A stretch of 64,000 nucleotides of DNA, taken from Leptospira kemamanensis. GTDB lineage: Bacteria; Spirochaetota; Leptospiria; Leptospirales; Leptospiraceae. How positions within the stretch are numbered: the first letter of the stretch is position 1; each line of letters starts with the position of its first letter. The stretch lies in contig NZ_RQGG01000051.1 in assembly GCF_004769665.1 (NCBI RefSeq), forward strand, positions 62,001-126,000, read 5' to 3'. Both the position numbers and the translations under genes were made by a program. The notes beneath the pieces were generated by a model. That model had not been told where the DNA came from and did no database searches. It was given only the letters and a program-made list of their open reading frames with translations. Shown piece after piece: positions 39,386-48,248 of the stretch.

Positions 39386-39928
39386 CTACTTTGATTGCAA
39401 AAAATAAATTCCTAGTGCGGCTGCCATATGAGGGTGGTGGATGGTTCCATCAAGTAACAACTGTTTGACTTCGTTCGGTGATTTTAAAACGATTTCAATG
39501 TCTTCTCCTTCATCGAAATCCACATCATGAATTGGTTCTACATCGAGAGCCACATAAGAAAACGACCAATTCGTAAACATCGCAGGGTTGCCGGAAAATT
39601 TTGATAACAAACGAATTTTACTTGGACTCGTGGCATATCCCGTTTCTTCCCTGAGTTCTCTGATCACGGAATCAAACTCAGCATCTGGTCCATCCTCATC
39701 CACGATGCCTCCGGGGATCTCCAAACTCACTTCCCCAATCCCGTGCCTGTATTGTTTGATGAGTACAATCTCTCCAGACTTTGTGACTGGTACAACGTTG
39801 ACCCAGTTTTTGGATTTTAAGACATAGTAGGTTTTTTCTTCTTCCGAACGTGGGAGTTGGATATCAAAAGAAGCGAGTGTGTAAATTGGGGTAGGGAATA
39901 AGTCTTTCCAGTTTTTTCTTTCTTTCAA
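39386..39928 (-). CDS. NUDIX hydrolase (ADP-ribose pyrophosphatase-like)
   Basis: 180 residues from a TTG start at 39928. The Nudix core is present around 90-115: GGIVDEDG then RELREETGYA, supplying the metal-binding glutamates, with a slightly longer spacing than the textbook box. The flanking strand ending IKQYRHGIGEVSLEIPGG is typical of the ADP-ribose pyrophosphatase/YffH subgroup. It probably hydrolyses a nucleoside diphosphate linked to another moiety, but the substrate is not determinable. It is transcribed divergently from the GST gene. The 130-nt gap holds two small inverted repeats (CCCTTT/AAAGGG and GGAGT/ACTCC). Confidence 0.88.
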   Translation of the reverse strand: MKERKNWKDLFPTPIYTLASFDIQLPRSEEEKTYYVLKSKNWVNVVPVTKSGEIVLIKQYRHGIGEVSLEIPGGIVDEDGPDAEFDSVIRELREETGYATSPSKIRLLSKFSGNPAMFTNWSFSYVALDVEPIHDVDFDEGEDIEIVLKSPNEVKQLLLDGTIHHPHMAAALGIYFLQSK

Positions 39929-40058
39929 AGGTGGGAGTTTCCTATCTTTTGGGATTGCCTTTCAGTGTGAATCGTTCTCTTATGGAAAGCCACCCTTTTT
40001 TTAAAGGGAGTGAATCTTACTCCTTGCTAGAAGAAGCATTGTTTGAAATCCTTTCCTT

Positions 40059-40655
40059 ATGAAATTATATGGTAGCATCACCTCTCCCTATGTCAGACGA
40101 ATTCGTTTCCTTTGCTTAGAACTTGGACTTCCTTTCCAACTTGTGGATACGATGACTGAATCAGGACAAAAAGAACTCAGGGAAAAAAATCCCCTTTGGA
40201 AAGTTCCTTACCTGGAAACAGACGATGTGAAAATCTGGGATAGTCATACCATCACAGACTACATCTTTGTTACCAAAGGCCACGGTAAGTTTCGACCAAA
40301 AGAAGGTGATCATTTTTACAGAGAGGCAAATTTAATCACAGCCATAGACCAAGCTCTCGACAATGCCATTCTTCTCTTTTATTTGAACAAAGAAGGAATC
40401 AAACCCGATGCCGCACCGTACTTAACCAAAAATGCTCTTCGGATCAGTTCCATTTTAGAATACATCAAACGAGAGTTAAGTGGAAACCACTTCTTTTCAG
40501 ATGGAAAGGTGGGTTTATCCGAAATTGCTCTTTATTCCACTTTGGATTGGATGCGATTTCGGTCTGTGTTACCGATTCTAGAAGAGGAACTCTTTGTGAA
40601 TTTTCTCAATTTCCATGGGCCAAACAAATCCTGGATGGAAACGGCTCCTAAGTAA
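40059..40655 (+). CDS. glutathione S-transferase family protein
   Basis: 198 residues. The N-terminal thioredoxin-like domain (about 1-75) has SITSPYVRRIRFLCLELGLP, where the first Ser/Thr positions would activate the thiol, and WKVPYLE with the cis-Pro, followed by DSHTITDYI. The C-terminal domain is all-helical. It likely binds glutathione or a related thiol and conjugates or reduces small molecules. No good ribosome site is visible before the ATG. It is a single gene followed by a terminator. Confidence 0.87.
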   Translation: MKLYGSITSPYVRRIRFLCLELGLPFQLVDTMTESGQKELREKNPLWKVPYLETDDVKIWDSHTITDYIFVTKGHGKFRPKEGDHFYREANLITAIDQALDNAILLFYLNKEGIKPDAAPYLTKNALRISSILEYIKRELSGNHFFSDGKVGLSEIALYSTLDWMRFRSVLPILEEELFVNFLNFHGPNKSWMETAPK

Positions 40656-40673
40656 GGATTCTCATCCTTTTTT
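40654..40673 (+). terminator. intrinsic terminator after the GST gene
   Basis: AAGGAT, loop TCTC, ATCCTT, then a T-run. The hairpin starts within the stop codon of the GST gene and separates it from the helicase gene. Confidence 0.55.
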
Positions 40674-40701
40674 ACTCGACCCCATTTGATTTCACGGGAT
40701 T

Positions 40702-42738
40702 ATGTCCCTTACTGGACCCCCTATGAAATTGAATGCGGCACAAATGGAAGCAGTTTCGACCATCCAAGGCCCCCTTCTTGTCTTTGCGGGGGCAGGATCA
40801 GGGAAAACCCGTGTCATCACAAACCGGATCGCCCATATGGTAGAAGGGGTCAAAATCCCTGCAGGGAAAATTGTAGCCCTATCTTTTACCAATAAAAGTG
40901 CCAAAGAGATGGCCGAACGTCTCAGAAAGATGGTTCCGAGAGAAAAACTAAAAGGGATCACTCTTTCCACCTTCCATTCCCTTGGCCTAAAGATCCTAAA
41001 AGAACATATTACAAAACTCGGTTACAATGAAACGTTTTTACTCTTTAATGGAACTGACCAGGAAGCCTTTGTTTCCGACCTTTTAAAATCCAAACGCCTG
41101 GATCCCAAAAAAGTTCCCCCAAAAGAAATCCTCCGCCGTATCTCTTATGCGAAAAATACACAAGTCCACCCCATGGACAATGGACTCACGGGTGAGTTTG
41201 ATTTAGTTGCCGCAGAAGTGTTTTCCCTGTATGAAGACGGACTCAAAGAAAAAAATGCGATCGACTTTGATGATTTGATTTTGCTTCCCAAACGACTGTT
41301 AGCTGAGTTTCCAGAAATCGCTGCCTATTACCAAAGAAAACACGAATACTTTCTTGTGGATGAATTCCAAGATACAAACCAACTCCAATATGAGTTTTTA
41401 TCACTCTTTCGCGGAAAGAGTGATAACCTCTGTGTGGTGGGTGACGATGACCAAAGTATTTATGCGTTTCGCGGATCCAATGTCCAACTCATCCTGAATT
41501 TTGAAAGGGAATTCCCTCATGCAAAAGTGGTGAGACTTCTTGAAAATTATAGGTCTACTTCTCTCATCATCCAGGCAGCTAACTCTCTTATCCAAAATAA
41601 CAAGGGTCGTAAAGAAAAAACCTTATACAGTCGGATTCCTTCCGCCGAACGAGTGGAATACTATGAAACTGCTGATGAAAGGGAAGAAGCCATCTTTGTC
41701 GCTGGTCGGATCCAAACCCTCCTCATCAAAAATGAATTTAAGGGAAAAGAAATTGCCATCCTATTCCGTACAAACTTCCAATCACGTCCGTTTGAAGAAG
41801 AACTGCGGAACCGAAGTATTCCTTATAAAGTAGTAGGTGGGTATAATTTCTTTGATAGAAAAGAAATCAGGGATTGTATTTCTTACCTTCGCTACGTGGC
41901 AAATCCGAAGGATGATTATTCCCTGCTTCGCATCATCAACTACCCAAAACGGGGGATTGGTCCTGGCACCATGCAAAAACTCCAGGAAGAAGCCTTTACC
42001 CACAAACTTTCCCTCTATGAAATCTTTCATAAAATGATTGAGAGTCCCGACTATTTGCCCGAAATCAAAGCTAAGGTCAGACAAGAAATTTACCAATTTG
42101 TGGAAATGGTGGATGCCTTCAAAAAGAAGTTTGCCATGTCTCCGAAGCTGGCGCCAGTGTTACGGGAAATGATCACCCAAATCGGCTTCGAACGGGAAAT
42201 TTCCATGGAAGAGACCGAAGAGAAGGTGGTCAAAGCACGGATCTACAATTTGAGTGAACTTGTGAACATGTTGTCCTTTTTTGAAGAAGAAGAGGGCAGG
42301 GAAGGAAAGGCTACGATTTTTGACTTCCTACAAAGGTTAGTCCTCCTCATGGAAGACGAACCGAAGGAAGACGAGGAAGATCGCAGGGTGCAACTTCTCA
42401 CCATGCACCAGTCCAAAGGGCTCGAATACGATTTAGTATTTTTAGTGGGACTCGAAGAGGGAATTTTACCCAACTCACGTGTTATAGAAGAAGAAGGGGA
42501 AGTGGTCGATGAAGAAAGACGCCTTCTCTACGTGGGTATGACTCGCCCAAGACGAAAATTGTACTTGACTTCGGCTCGTACAAGACGCAAATTTGGGGAG
42601 CAAATCGAGAGTGCCCCCTCTCGGTTTTTAAACGAGCTGTCTCAGGAAGCTGTTCTTTTTTTCCCGATGGAAACGAAGGATAGAGACACGGAAACTAAGA
42701 ATTTCTTAGAGGAATTAGACAAACTAAAGGTAGGCTAA
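40702..42738 (+). CDS. UvrD/Rep/PcrA-type superfamily 1 DNA helicase
   Basis: 678 residues (an ATG at 40723 is an alternative start). SF1A motifs appear in order: the Q-motif LNAAQMEAV, Walker A FAGAGSGKTRVI, TFHSLGLKIL, motif II FLVDEFQDTN, motif III VVGDDDQSIYAFRGS, motif IV/V LLTMHQSKGLEYDLVFLVGLEEG, and motif VI EERRLLYVGMTRPRRKLYL. It is a 3'-5' DNA helicase for repair or replication restart. UvrD, Rep and PcrA cannot be told apart by eye. The stop overlaps the next gene's ATG by one base (TAATG). Confidence 0.95.
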   Translation: MSLTGPPMKLNAAQMEAVSTIQGPLLVFAGAGSGKTRVITNRIAHMVEGVKIPAGKIVALSFTNKSAKEMAERLRKMVPREKLKGITLSTFHSLGLKILKEHITKLGYNETFLLFNGTDQEAFVSDLLKSKRLDPKKVPPKEILRRISYAKNTQVHPMDNGLTGEFDLVAAEVFSLYEDGLKEKNAIDFDDLILLPKRLLAEFPEIAAYYQRKHEYFLVDEFQDTNQLQYEFLSLFRGKSDNLCVVGDDDQSIYAFRGSNVQLILNFEREFPHAKVVRLLENYRSTSLIIQAANSLIQNNKGRKEKTLYSRIPSAERVEYYETADEREEAIFVAGRIQTLLIKNEFKGKEIAILFRTNFQSRPFEEELRNRSIPYKVVGGYNFFDRKEIRDCISYLRYVANPKDDYSLLRIINYPKRGIGPGTMQKLQEEAFTHKLSLYEIFHKMIESPDYLPEIKAKVRQEIYQFVEMVDAFKKKFAMSPKLAPVLREMITQIGFEREISMEETEEKVVKARIYNLSELVNMLSFFEEEEGREGKATIFDFLQRLVLLMEDEPKEDEEDRRVQLLTMHQSKGLEYDLVFLVGLEEGILPNSRVIEEEGEVVDEERRLLYVGMTRPRRKLYLTSARTRRKFGEQIESAPSRFLNELSQEAVLFFPMETKDRDTETKNFLEELDKLKVG

Positions 42739-43427
42739 TGAAATCGATTCTCCCACTCACCCTCCTATTGTTGGTAGTGGCATTTGAAAATTGCGCATCA
42801 AACAAGGAAACCATCCGTCCAGGAGTTTCCAAAATCAATACAGGGTCTCATTTGGCCCAAATCGAAGCAATCGATGCTGATCTCAAATCTGCTACTCTAT
42901 CTGACGAATCCCGTGACAAACTCATCATCAAAAAGGGAAAATTATTACTCGATTTAGGTCGTTATGAAGAAACGATCACAACTCTCAATCGTGTGAACCA
43001 AGCGAAAGCAAACCCAGTACAACTGTCTGAGTGGAACTTAGCAATGGGGAAAGCGTATATCGGGAAAAACGAATACAGCAAAGCGATCCAGTTCTTAAAC
43101 CAATCGGAAAAATTAGATAAAAATACGAACCTTATGGAACGTAAAAAACTCGTTGTACAATCTCTAGTTGCTGAGAGAGAGTATTACCCAGCGCTCGCAA
43201 CTCTTACGAAAACCTACACAAAAGGAAATCAGAAAAAGGATGAGTTCTATTTTGAGACGGCTGCAAAGACCTACCTCAAAATGGGCTTTGAATACAAAAA
43301 CACTGGTTTTTATCAAAAAGGTTTACAGGTTGCTAACTTAGGACTAGAGGAATTTCCCAACAACGAAACCTTAAAGTCCATCCAAAAGGAATGTTTGGAA
43401 GTGTTACAGCCGGAGGGCAAACTCTAA
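42738..43427 (+). CDS. TPR lipoprotein
   Basis: 229 residues. The signal peptide ends at a lipobox (FENC, Cys about 20). The rest is tetratricopeptide-like helix pairs, for example LLDLGRYEETITTLNRVNQ, LAMGKAYIGKNEYSKAIQFL and KMGFEYKNTGFYQKGL. It is a predicted envelope-anchored scaffold. It is coupled to the helicase gene by one overlapping base and sits 6 nt before the AsmA-like gene. A shared function with the latter in the envelope is more likely than one with the helicase. Confidence 0.82.
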   Translation: MKSILPLTLLLLVVAFENCASNKETIRPGVSKINTGSHLAQIEAIDADLKSATLSDESRDKLIIKKGKLLLDLGRYEETITTLNRVNQAKANPVQLSEWNLAMGKAYIGKNEYSKAIQFLNQSEKLDKNTNLMERKKLVVQSLVAEREYYPALATLTKTYTKGNQKKDEFYFETAAKTYLKMGFEYKNTGFYQKGLQVANLGLEEFPNNETLKSIQKECLEVLQPEGKL

Positions 43428-43433
43428 GATTTT

Positions 43434-45617
43434 TTGGAACGTTTTTTCCCTACACATCGTTTCCTTGAATGGAAACAAAACTTAAGAAGTTTACTCAATA
43501 GAATCCGTGAAAACAAGCGGGTTCTATTTTCATTTTTAGCTCTTGGTTTTGTTTTTTTTCTATTTGTTCTCTCTTACTATGGTTTAGAATTTTATCTGCG
43601 CAATTATCGAATTCCACTTGTGAAACTTCGCAAAGTGCTCGCAGCCACCATCAACCAAGAATTAGGGAAGGCAGTAGACATTGGGGTTCTCGATTTTTCT
43701 CTGCGGGAAGGATTGATTATCGAAGACCTTGTTGTCTCCAATGAAGAGGATTTTTCGTTTAACGACTATATGTTGAAGGTGAAAAAAGTCACCTTTCGCC
43801 TCTCTAGTTATTTTAAAGAATCTCCTACTGTCGAACGGATTGATTTTTACAGCCCACAACTGATTCTCAATGATGATCGTGGTCTACGGGATAGACTTAT
43901 ATCCTATGCACAAACTAGTAAACTGAAAGACATACGTTTTCATGATGCCAAACTCACTGTCAAAAAATCAGATACCACTCTTGTGGATTGGAAAGAAGGT
44001 TGGGACATTGAACTAGTTCGTAAAAACAAACGATTGTATGTACAATACAATAATGGTTGGTTTTGGGTTCCGAATACAACTCGAGTGAAAGGAGAAGGAA
44101 TTTTCTCCGAATCCAATTTGGACGAATTCCAATTTGAATTTTTTTGGAAAAACTTTCCTTCCGAAGAAGCCATCCTTCTTACCAATTATTTGTTTGGTTC
44201 TCAAGTACAGTCGGCGGTTCTCACTGGGGAAGGAAAAATTTCATCAAATCCGAATACTGGATTTGTGATCGATGGCAATGTGGAATTTGAAAATTCATTT
44301 ATCATTCTTCCCTTTTTTGAAAATTATTTATTAGAAGGATTTCGGTTTCGGGAAAAATTCCATTTTACTAAGGATGTAGAAGACCGTGAATTTTTTGGAA
44401 ATGAATTCCAAATCAAAACCCAAGTCGCCACAGTGATGGCGAAAGAGAGTTTACTTCATAGAAAACTAGAATTTCAAATTAACGAATTAGAAGATATCTT
44501 TGAGCATATCACAGACCTCTCTGGACTTTTTCGTTTTCCATTGTTTGGTGAACTACATGGCAACGTAGAAGTAAACGAAACTGGGGATAAAAACAAATGG
44601 TTTTCTGTTGCAGGGGAAGTAAAGGGAAGTGGTTTAAAACTTGAGTCTTCTTTACTTTCCATGGAAAATGGAAAACTTCTCCTCCACTGGAAACCAAACC
44701 AAGAATGGAATTTGAATTGGGATGCTGAAATTTTTGGCAAACCATCTCACCTTGTCGGATCAGGTACCGCTGACTTTAGCCGTTCGAAAAAGATAGATGG
44801 AACGTATTATTATCCCATGTCTTCCAAAACAAAACTCAATTTTCAATCTACGGAACTCTCAGCCAATGATTGGAAACCATTGTATGAAGATTGGAAAAAA
44901 GATACCATGGAAGAGATTCGGGAACGCCAAGAAAAACTGATTCCCGAAGAGTATTTTTACCAAACCAAACTCTATAAATACTTTTTAGAATCGATGAATT
45001 TTGATTTGGGAATTCATATTACAAACTTTTTTGCTTACCAAGGATCCAAATCCCTCGGCGAATCAAAAGGTAATTTAACAGTAAAAGATGGACGGTTTAG
45101 TTTTAATTTAGGATTAGGAAATGCAGATTCCAAAGTATCCGTTGTTTCTTTTTTCGCAAGTAAAACACCTAACTTCAGTTTTAACTTACTCCTAAAAGAA
45201 TATCCTTGGTCTGACCTTTGGATGAATGTTTGTGGTGCCGAATGGAAACCATCTAACGTCAGTTTGGATTATAGTTTCAATAGTATTGGTAGTGATTATT
45301 ATATGTTGCATAAGGATGCAAGGACATCCTATCATTTGAAATTATGGGGAGTGACCTTAAAAGAAGGGGATTTGATCGCCAAAGGCAATATTGACCTAAA
45401 TCCTTTCAAAAAACCGTTTACCATGGAATTTTCTCTCAATCGGTATTCCGATTTGGATTATCTTTCGGACGTAGTTGTGACGAGTGAATCGTTAGACTTA
45501 AAAGGGTATGGAAATAATAAAAATGGAAACTACCAAATGACTCTCTACGGACTTGTGGGAGAAACGAGAGGAAGTTTTGCCATATCAGAAGAGGAAAACA
45601 AATGTCTATTCAAATGA
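43434..45617 (+). CDS. AsmA-like envelope protein
   Basis: 727 residues from a TTG start at 43434. A single membrane helix (about 31-52) is followed by a large periplasmic beta-strand-rich region. The sequence after the helix (YRIPLVKLRKVLAATINQELGKAVDIGVLDFSLREG) matches the start of AsmA/TamB-type proteins, which form lipid-carrying beta-taco bridges or aid outer-membrane assembly. The assignment rests on this architecture only. It overlaps the next lipoprotein gene by 4 nt (ATGA). Confidence 0.75.
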   Translation: MERFFPTHRFLEWKQNLRSLLNRIRENKRVLFSFLALGFVFFLFVLSYYGLEFYLRNYRIPLVKLRKVLAATINQELGKAVDIGVLDFSLREGLIIEDLVVSNEEDFSFNDYMLKVKKVTFRLSSYFKESPTVERIDFYSPQLILNDDRGLRDRLISYAQTSKLKDIRFHDAKLTVKKSDTTLVDWKEGWDIELVRKNKRLYVQYNNGWFWVPNTTRVKGEGIFSESNLDEFQFEFFWKNFPSEEAILLTNYLFGSQVQSAVLTGEGKISSNPNTGFVIDGNVEFENSFIILPFFENYLLEGFRFREKFHFTKDVEDREFFGNEFQIKTQVATVMAKESLLHRKLEFQINELEDIFEHITDLSGLFRFPLFGELHGNVEVNETGDKNKWFSVAGEVKGSGLKLESSLLSMENGKLLLHWKPNQEWNLNWDAEIFGKPSHLVGSGTADFSRSKKIDGTYYYPMSSKTKLNFQSTELSANDWKPLYEDWKKDTMEEIRERQEKLIPEEYFYQTKLYKYFLESMNFDLGIHITNFFAYQGSKSLGESKGNLTVKDGRFSFNLGLGNADSKVSVVSFFASKTPNFSFNLLLKEYPWSDLWMNVCGAEWKPSNVSLDYSFNSIGSDYYMLHKDARTSYHLKLWGVTLKEGDLIAKGNIDLNPFKKPFTMEFSLNRYSDLDYLSDVVVTSESLDLKGYGNNKNGNYQMTLYGLVGETRGSFAISEEENKCLFK

Positions 45618-45973
45618 AACATCTCCTACTTATTATTTTTTTAGTTTTGTTCTCTTTCCAATGCAAAGAAAAAACAAATCCAGCGGATATCGCACCAAAC
45701 CTAAACAACATACCTAACGTGAAGGGAGAGTGGGTTTTGGAATGGGAAAACAAATCTCACATCCTAAAATTGGACCCGGATGGTCCAAAAGTCCTTTTGG
45801 ATGGAAAAGAAGGATTAGAAATGGATTTAGACTCTATGGGAATTCGGATCCGTGCAAGTGACGAAGAGTCGATCAAAGGTTATTTTTTATATGCCGACAG
45901 CAAACCCAAATCTTGGATTGGGACTTGGGAAAACCGAGTGGTGCGTTTACTCCGCAGGAAGGGATCGGAGTAG
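45614..45973 (+). CDS. small lipoprotein
   Basis: 119 residues from the ATG at 45614, chosen because it forms an ATGA overlap with the AsmA-like gene; another in-frame ATG lies at 45602. The signal peptide ends at a lipobox (FSFQC, Cys about 16). The mature part is a small beta-rich domain with regular strand-turn repeats (WVLEWENKSHILKLDPDG), like a lipocalin- or META-type fold, but unrecognised. Its last 27 bases overlap lpxB in convergent orientation. Confidence 0.75.
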   Translation: MKHLLLIIFLVLFSFQCKEKTNPADIAPNLNNIPNVKGEWVLEWENKSHILKLDPDGPKVLLDGKEGLEMDLDSMGIRIRASDEESIKGYFLYADSKPKSWIGTWENRVVRLLRRKGSE

Positions 45974-47161
45974 GAATTGGATTTCTTTTGCCGCTTTTTT
46001 GGAGGCATTGGTTGTTCCGAGTTCTCGTTCCTTCGCTTCACGTAAAATCCCTTTGATTTTGTTACGCAATTTCGCATTGGAAAGAATTTTCCAAGCCTCA
46101 TTCACAATGTATTCTGGCCTACATTCATTTTGAGTGATTTCTCGGCAGACTTCTTGACCACTTAGGATATTGGCAAGGCCGATGTACTTGGACTTCATCA
46201 GAAGAGATCCTAAAAAATACGTAAACAAACTCACCTTATACAAAATCACCATCGGTGTTTCAAAATACAAACCTTCTAAAGTAGCTGTACCGGAAGCAAT
46301 AAGAAGAAGGTCACTTGCTTCCATCACACGAAGGGAAGAATTCCAAAGATAGTGGATTTGGATATCAGGATGTGTCGCTTTCACAGCAGCAATTTTTTCT
46401 AAAAGAAAGGATTCTTCTTTTTGGTTGATGTTCGGTAATAAAAAGACAATTTTCTTTTTTTCCAACTTACACTGTTCATGGAGTAAAACAGCTGTTCCGA
46501 GAATGGGATCAATCAAACGATGAATTTCCCCTTTTCTCGAACCTGGAAGTAATCCTACCGTATACCCATGGTGTGGATCTGGGAGTTTTTCCGGGATATG
46601 GGGTTCTTTTTTTAATTTTTCTGGAATCCTTTTGGTAATGGGGTGACCCACAAATTTTGCATTCACACCGTATTCTTGGTAAATCTCTTCTTCAAATCGA
46701 AAGAGAGTTAGCATTAAAGCGATATGTTCTTTGATAAAAAAGATCCGTTTGAATTTCCATGCCCAGATTTGTGGGGAAACATAAAAGACTGTGGGAATTC
46801 CCCGTTTTTTTAGTTCTTTCGCCAAACGTAGGTTAAATCCAGGATAATCAATTAAAATGGCAAGTTGGGTTGGTCTTTGAGAGGTTTCTTCCAAAACTCG
46901 GTAAAAAACTTTTTTTAAGTAACTATACTTTTTGATCGCTTCCGAAAATCCAATGACACTGAGGTTTTCCATCTCTTCCATGGATTCGAGTCCATTTTGG
47001 ATCATTCCTTCGCCTCCGATTCCATAAAAATGGTAATCGGGCTCGATTACATTGAGTTCTTGTAAGAGGTCTGCGCCAATCAGATCACCGGAGTGTTCTC
47101 CTGCGATGACTAAGATATTTTTTTTAGCACTAGAGCGATGTGATTTTTTTTTGGCTACCAT
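45947..47161 (-). CDS. lpxB: lipid-A-disaccharide synthase
   Basis: 404 residues from the ATG at 47161, supported by AAGG 7 nt upstream; a GTG at 47194 and an ATG at 47179 are alternatives. GT-B family motifs: VIAGEHSGDLIGADLL, GIGGEGM, IDYPGFNLRLAKELKKRG, PQIWAWK, VGHP, GLLPGSRKGEI and ASGTATLE. LpxB joins UDP-2,3-diacylglucosamine and lipid X to form the lipid A disaccharide. It overlaps lpxI by 32 nt, so the two consecutive lipid A steps are translationally coupled. Confidence 0.94.
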   Translation of the reverse strand: MVAKKKSHRSSAKKNILVIAGEHSGDLIGADLLQELNVIEPDYHFYGIGGEGMIQNGLESMEEMENLSVIGFSEAIKKYSYLKKVFYRVLEETSQRPTQLAILIDYPGFNLRLAKELKKRGIPTVFYVSPQIWAWKFKRIFFIKEHIALMLTLFRFEEEIYQEYGVNAKFVGHPITKRIPEKLKKEPHIPEKLPDPHHGYTVGLLPGSRKGEIHRLIDPILGTAVLLHEQCKLEKKKIVFLLPNINQKEESFLLEKIAAVKATHPDIQIHYLWNSSLRVMEASDLLLIASGTATLEGLYFETPMVILYKVSLFTYFLGSLLMKSKYIGLANILSGQEVCREITQNECRPEYIVNEAWKILSNAKLRNKIKGILREAKERELGTTNASKKAAKEIQFLLRSLPAE

Positions 47162-47996
47162 TGAGGACCTTACTACCATTTTTACCGAGGACACAGAAGT
47201 TTAATTTATGTTTTGTGGCAAACTCAATCACTTCTTTTGGATTGACCACTAGAGTTTCTCCCTCTCTGATACACAAGGTTTTACATCCACTTTCCAACAT
47301 CACTTGAAAGGTATGGATACCAATGGTGGGTAAGTCAAAACGTTCATCTTGTTTGGCTTTGGGGCTTTTGCAAACCACAGCATCTCCCTTCTTTTTCGTG
47401 TATTGGCCACCCCGACGAATGGTTTCATCGGTTCCTTCCACCGCTTCTACTGCAATCACAGATTCATCACTCACGACGACCATTTGTCCAATGTCGAGAT
47501 CTGCCATTTTTTCTGCGTAGTCCATACCAAAGACAATGTCTTTTAATTCTTGAGAGGAGAATTTTTTAGGAGTGTAGCGACCTTCTGGGAGTAGAAGGGA
47601 CTTCAAATAAATTTTTTGGGAGATGACTTTGACTCCCATCGCTTCAAACTCCTCTGCGATCGCAAGGAAAATGGGATAGTCATTACGATTGATGGTTTTG
47701 GCTAAAATCGAAAGAGCTTTTAAATCAAATTTGAGTTTTTGGAAGAGTAAGTCTTTTCTCACTTTTCCAAGCATGAGAATCCTAGAGATTTTTTCTTTTT
47801 GGATGGTTTTTAGAATTTTTCCCACTTGGGTGATGTGGAGAGGAATAGTTCTATTTTCCATTCCTCTGGGAGAAAAATCAGATTCGATGAGTCCCAAAAA
47901 AAGGGGATCCTCGCCACTAGCGAGAGCTTCCTTCATACCAATGTGGGGAAGTTCGCCGCCACCAGCGATGATTGCCAATCTACCGTTTGAAGCCAA
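47130..47996 (-). CDS. lpxI: UDP-2,3-diacylglucosamine pyrophosphatase LpxI
   Basis: 288 residues from a TTG start with AGGA suitably upstream. The family pattern is clear: LAIIAGGGELP at the N-terminus, LGKVRKDLLF, the central DIGQMVVV and AVEGTDETIRRGG, then DLPTIGIHTF and REGETLVVNPKEVIEFA. LpxI hydrolyses UDP-2,3-diacylglucosamine to lipid X, replacing LpxH. It immediately precedes and overlaps lpxB. No lpxH is seen in the window. Confidence 0.92.
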   Translation of the reverse strand: MASNGRLAIIAGGGELPHIGMKEALASGEDPLFLGLIESDFSPRGMENRTIPLHITQVGKILKTIQKEKISRILMLGKVRKDLLFQKLKFDLKALSILAKTINRNDYPIFLAIAEEFEAMGVKVISQKIYLKSLLLPEGRYTPKKFSSQELKDIVFGMDYAEKMADLDIGQMVVVSDESVIAVEAVEGTDETIRRGGQYTKKKGDAVVCKSPKAKQDERFDLPTIGIHTFQVMLESGCKTLCIREGETLVVNPKEVIEFATKHKLNFCVLGKNGSKVLNGSQKKITSL

Positions 47997-48007
47997 AGGA
48001 ATTCCTG

Positions 48008-48238
48008 TTACGTCGTTCCAGAATCACTACTGGTTGTTGTAGAAGTCGGACTATCCTTTTTGTAATCGGTTACGTAAAATCCAGATCCTTTGAATATGAT
48101 TCCTGCACTCGCAGAGATTCTTCGTTCCACGGATCCTTTTTGTCCACAAAGGCATTCAGTTAGTGCATCGTCCTTCATGGATTGAACGTGTTCAAAGTCT
48201 TTTCCACATGTGTTACAATGGTAATCGTAAGTTGCCAT
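48008..48238 (-). CDS. FmdB family zinc-ribbon protein
   Basis: 76 residues with a clear Shine-Dalgarno (GGAGAG). The FmdB signature is intact: TYDYHCNTCGKDFEHVQS then CLCGQKG, i.e. two Cys pairs for one zinc, and SASAGIIFKGSGFYVTDY after it. The tail is Ser/Thr-rich. The family is a putative regulatory zinc ribbon found widely, with no established function in spirochaetes. It lies 11 nt before lpxI and 10 nt after the SH3 protein gene on the same strand. Confidence 0.92.
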   Translation of the reverse strand: MATYDYHCNTCGKDFEHVQSMKDDALTECLCGQKGSVERRISASAGIIFKGSGFYVTDYKKDSPTSTTTSSDSGTT

Positions 48239-48248
48239 ATTCTCTCCT

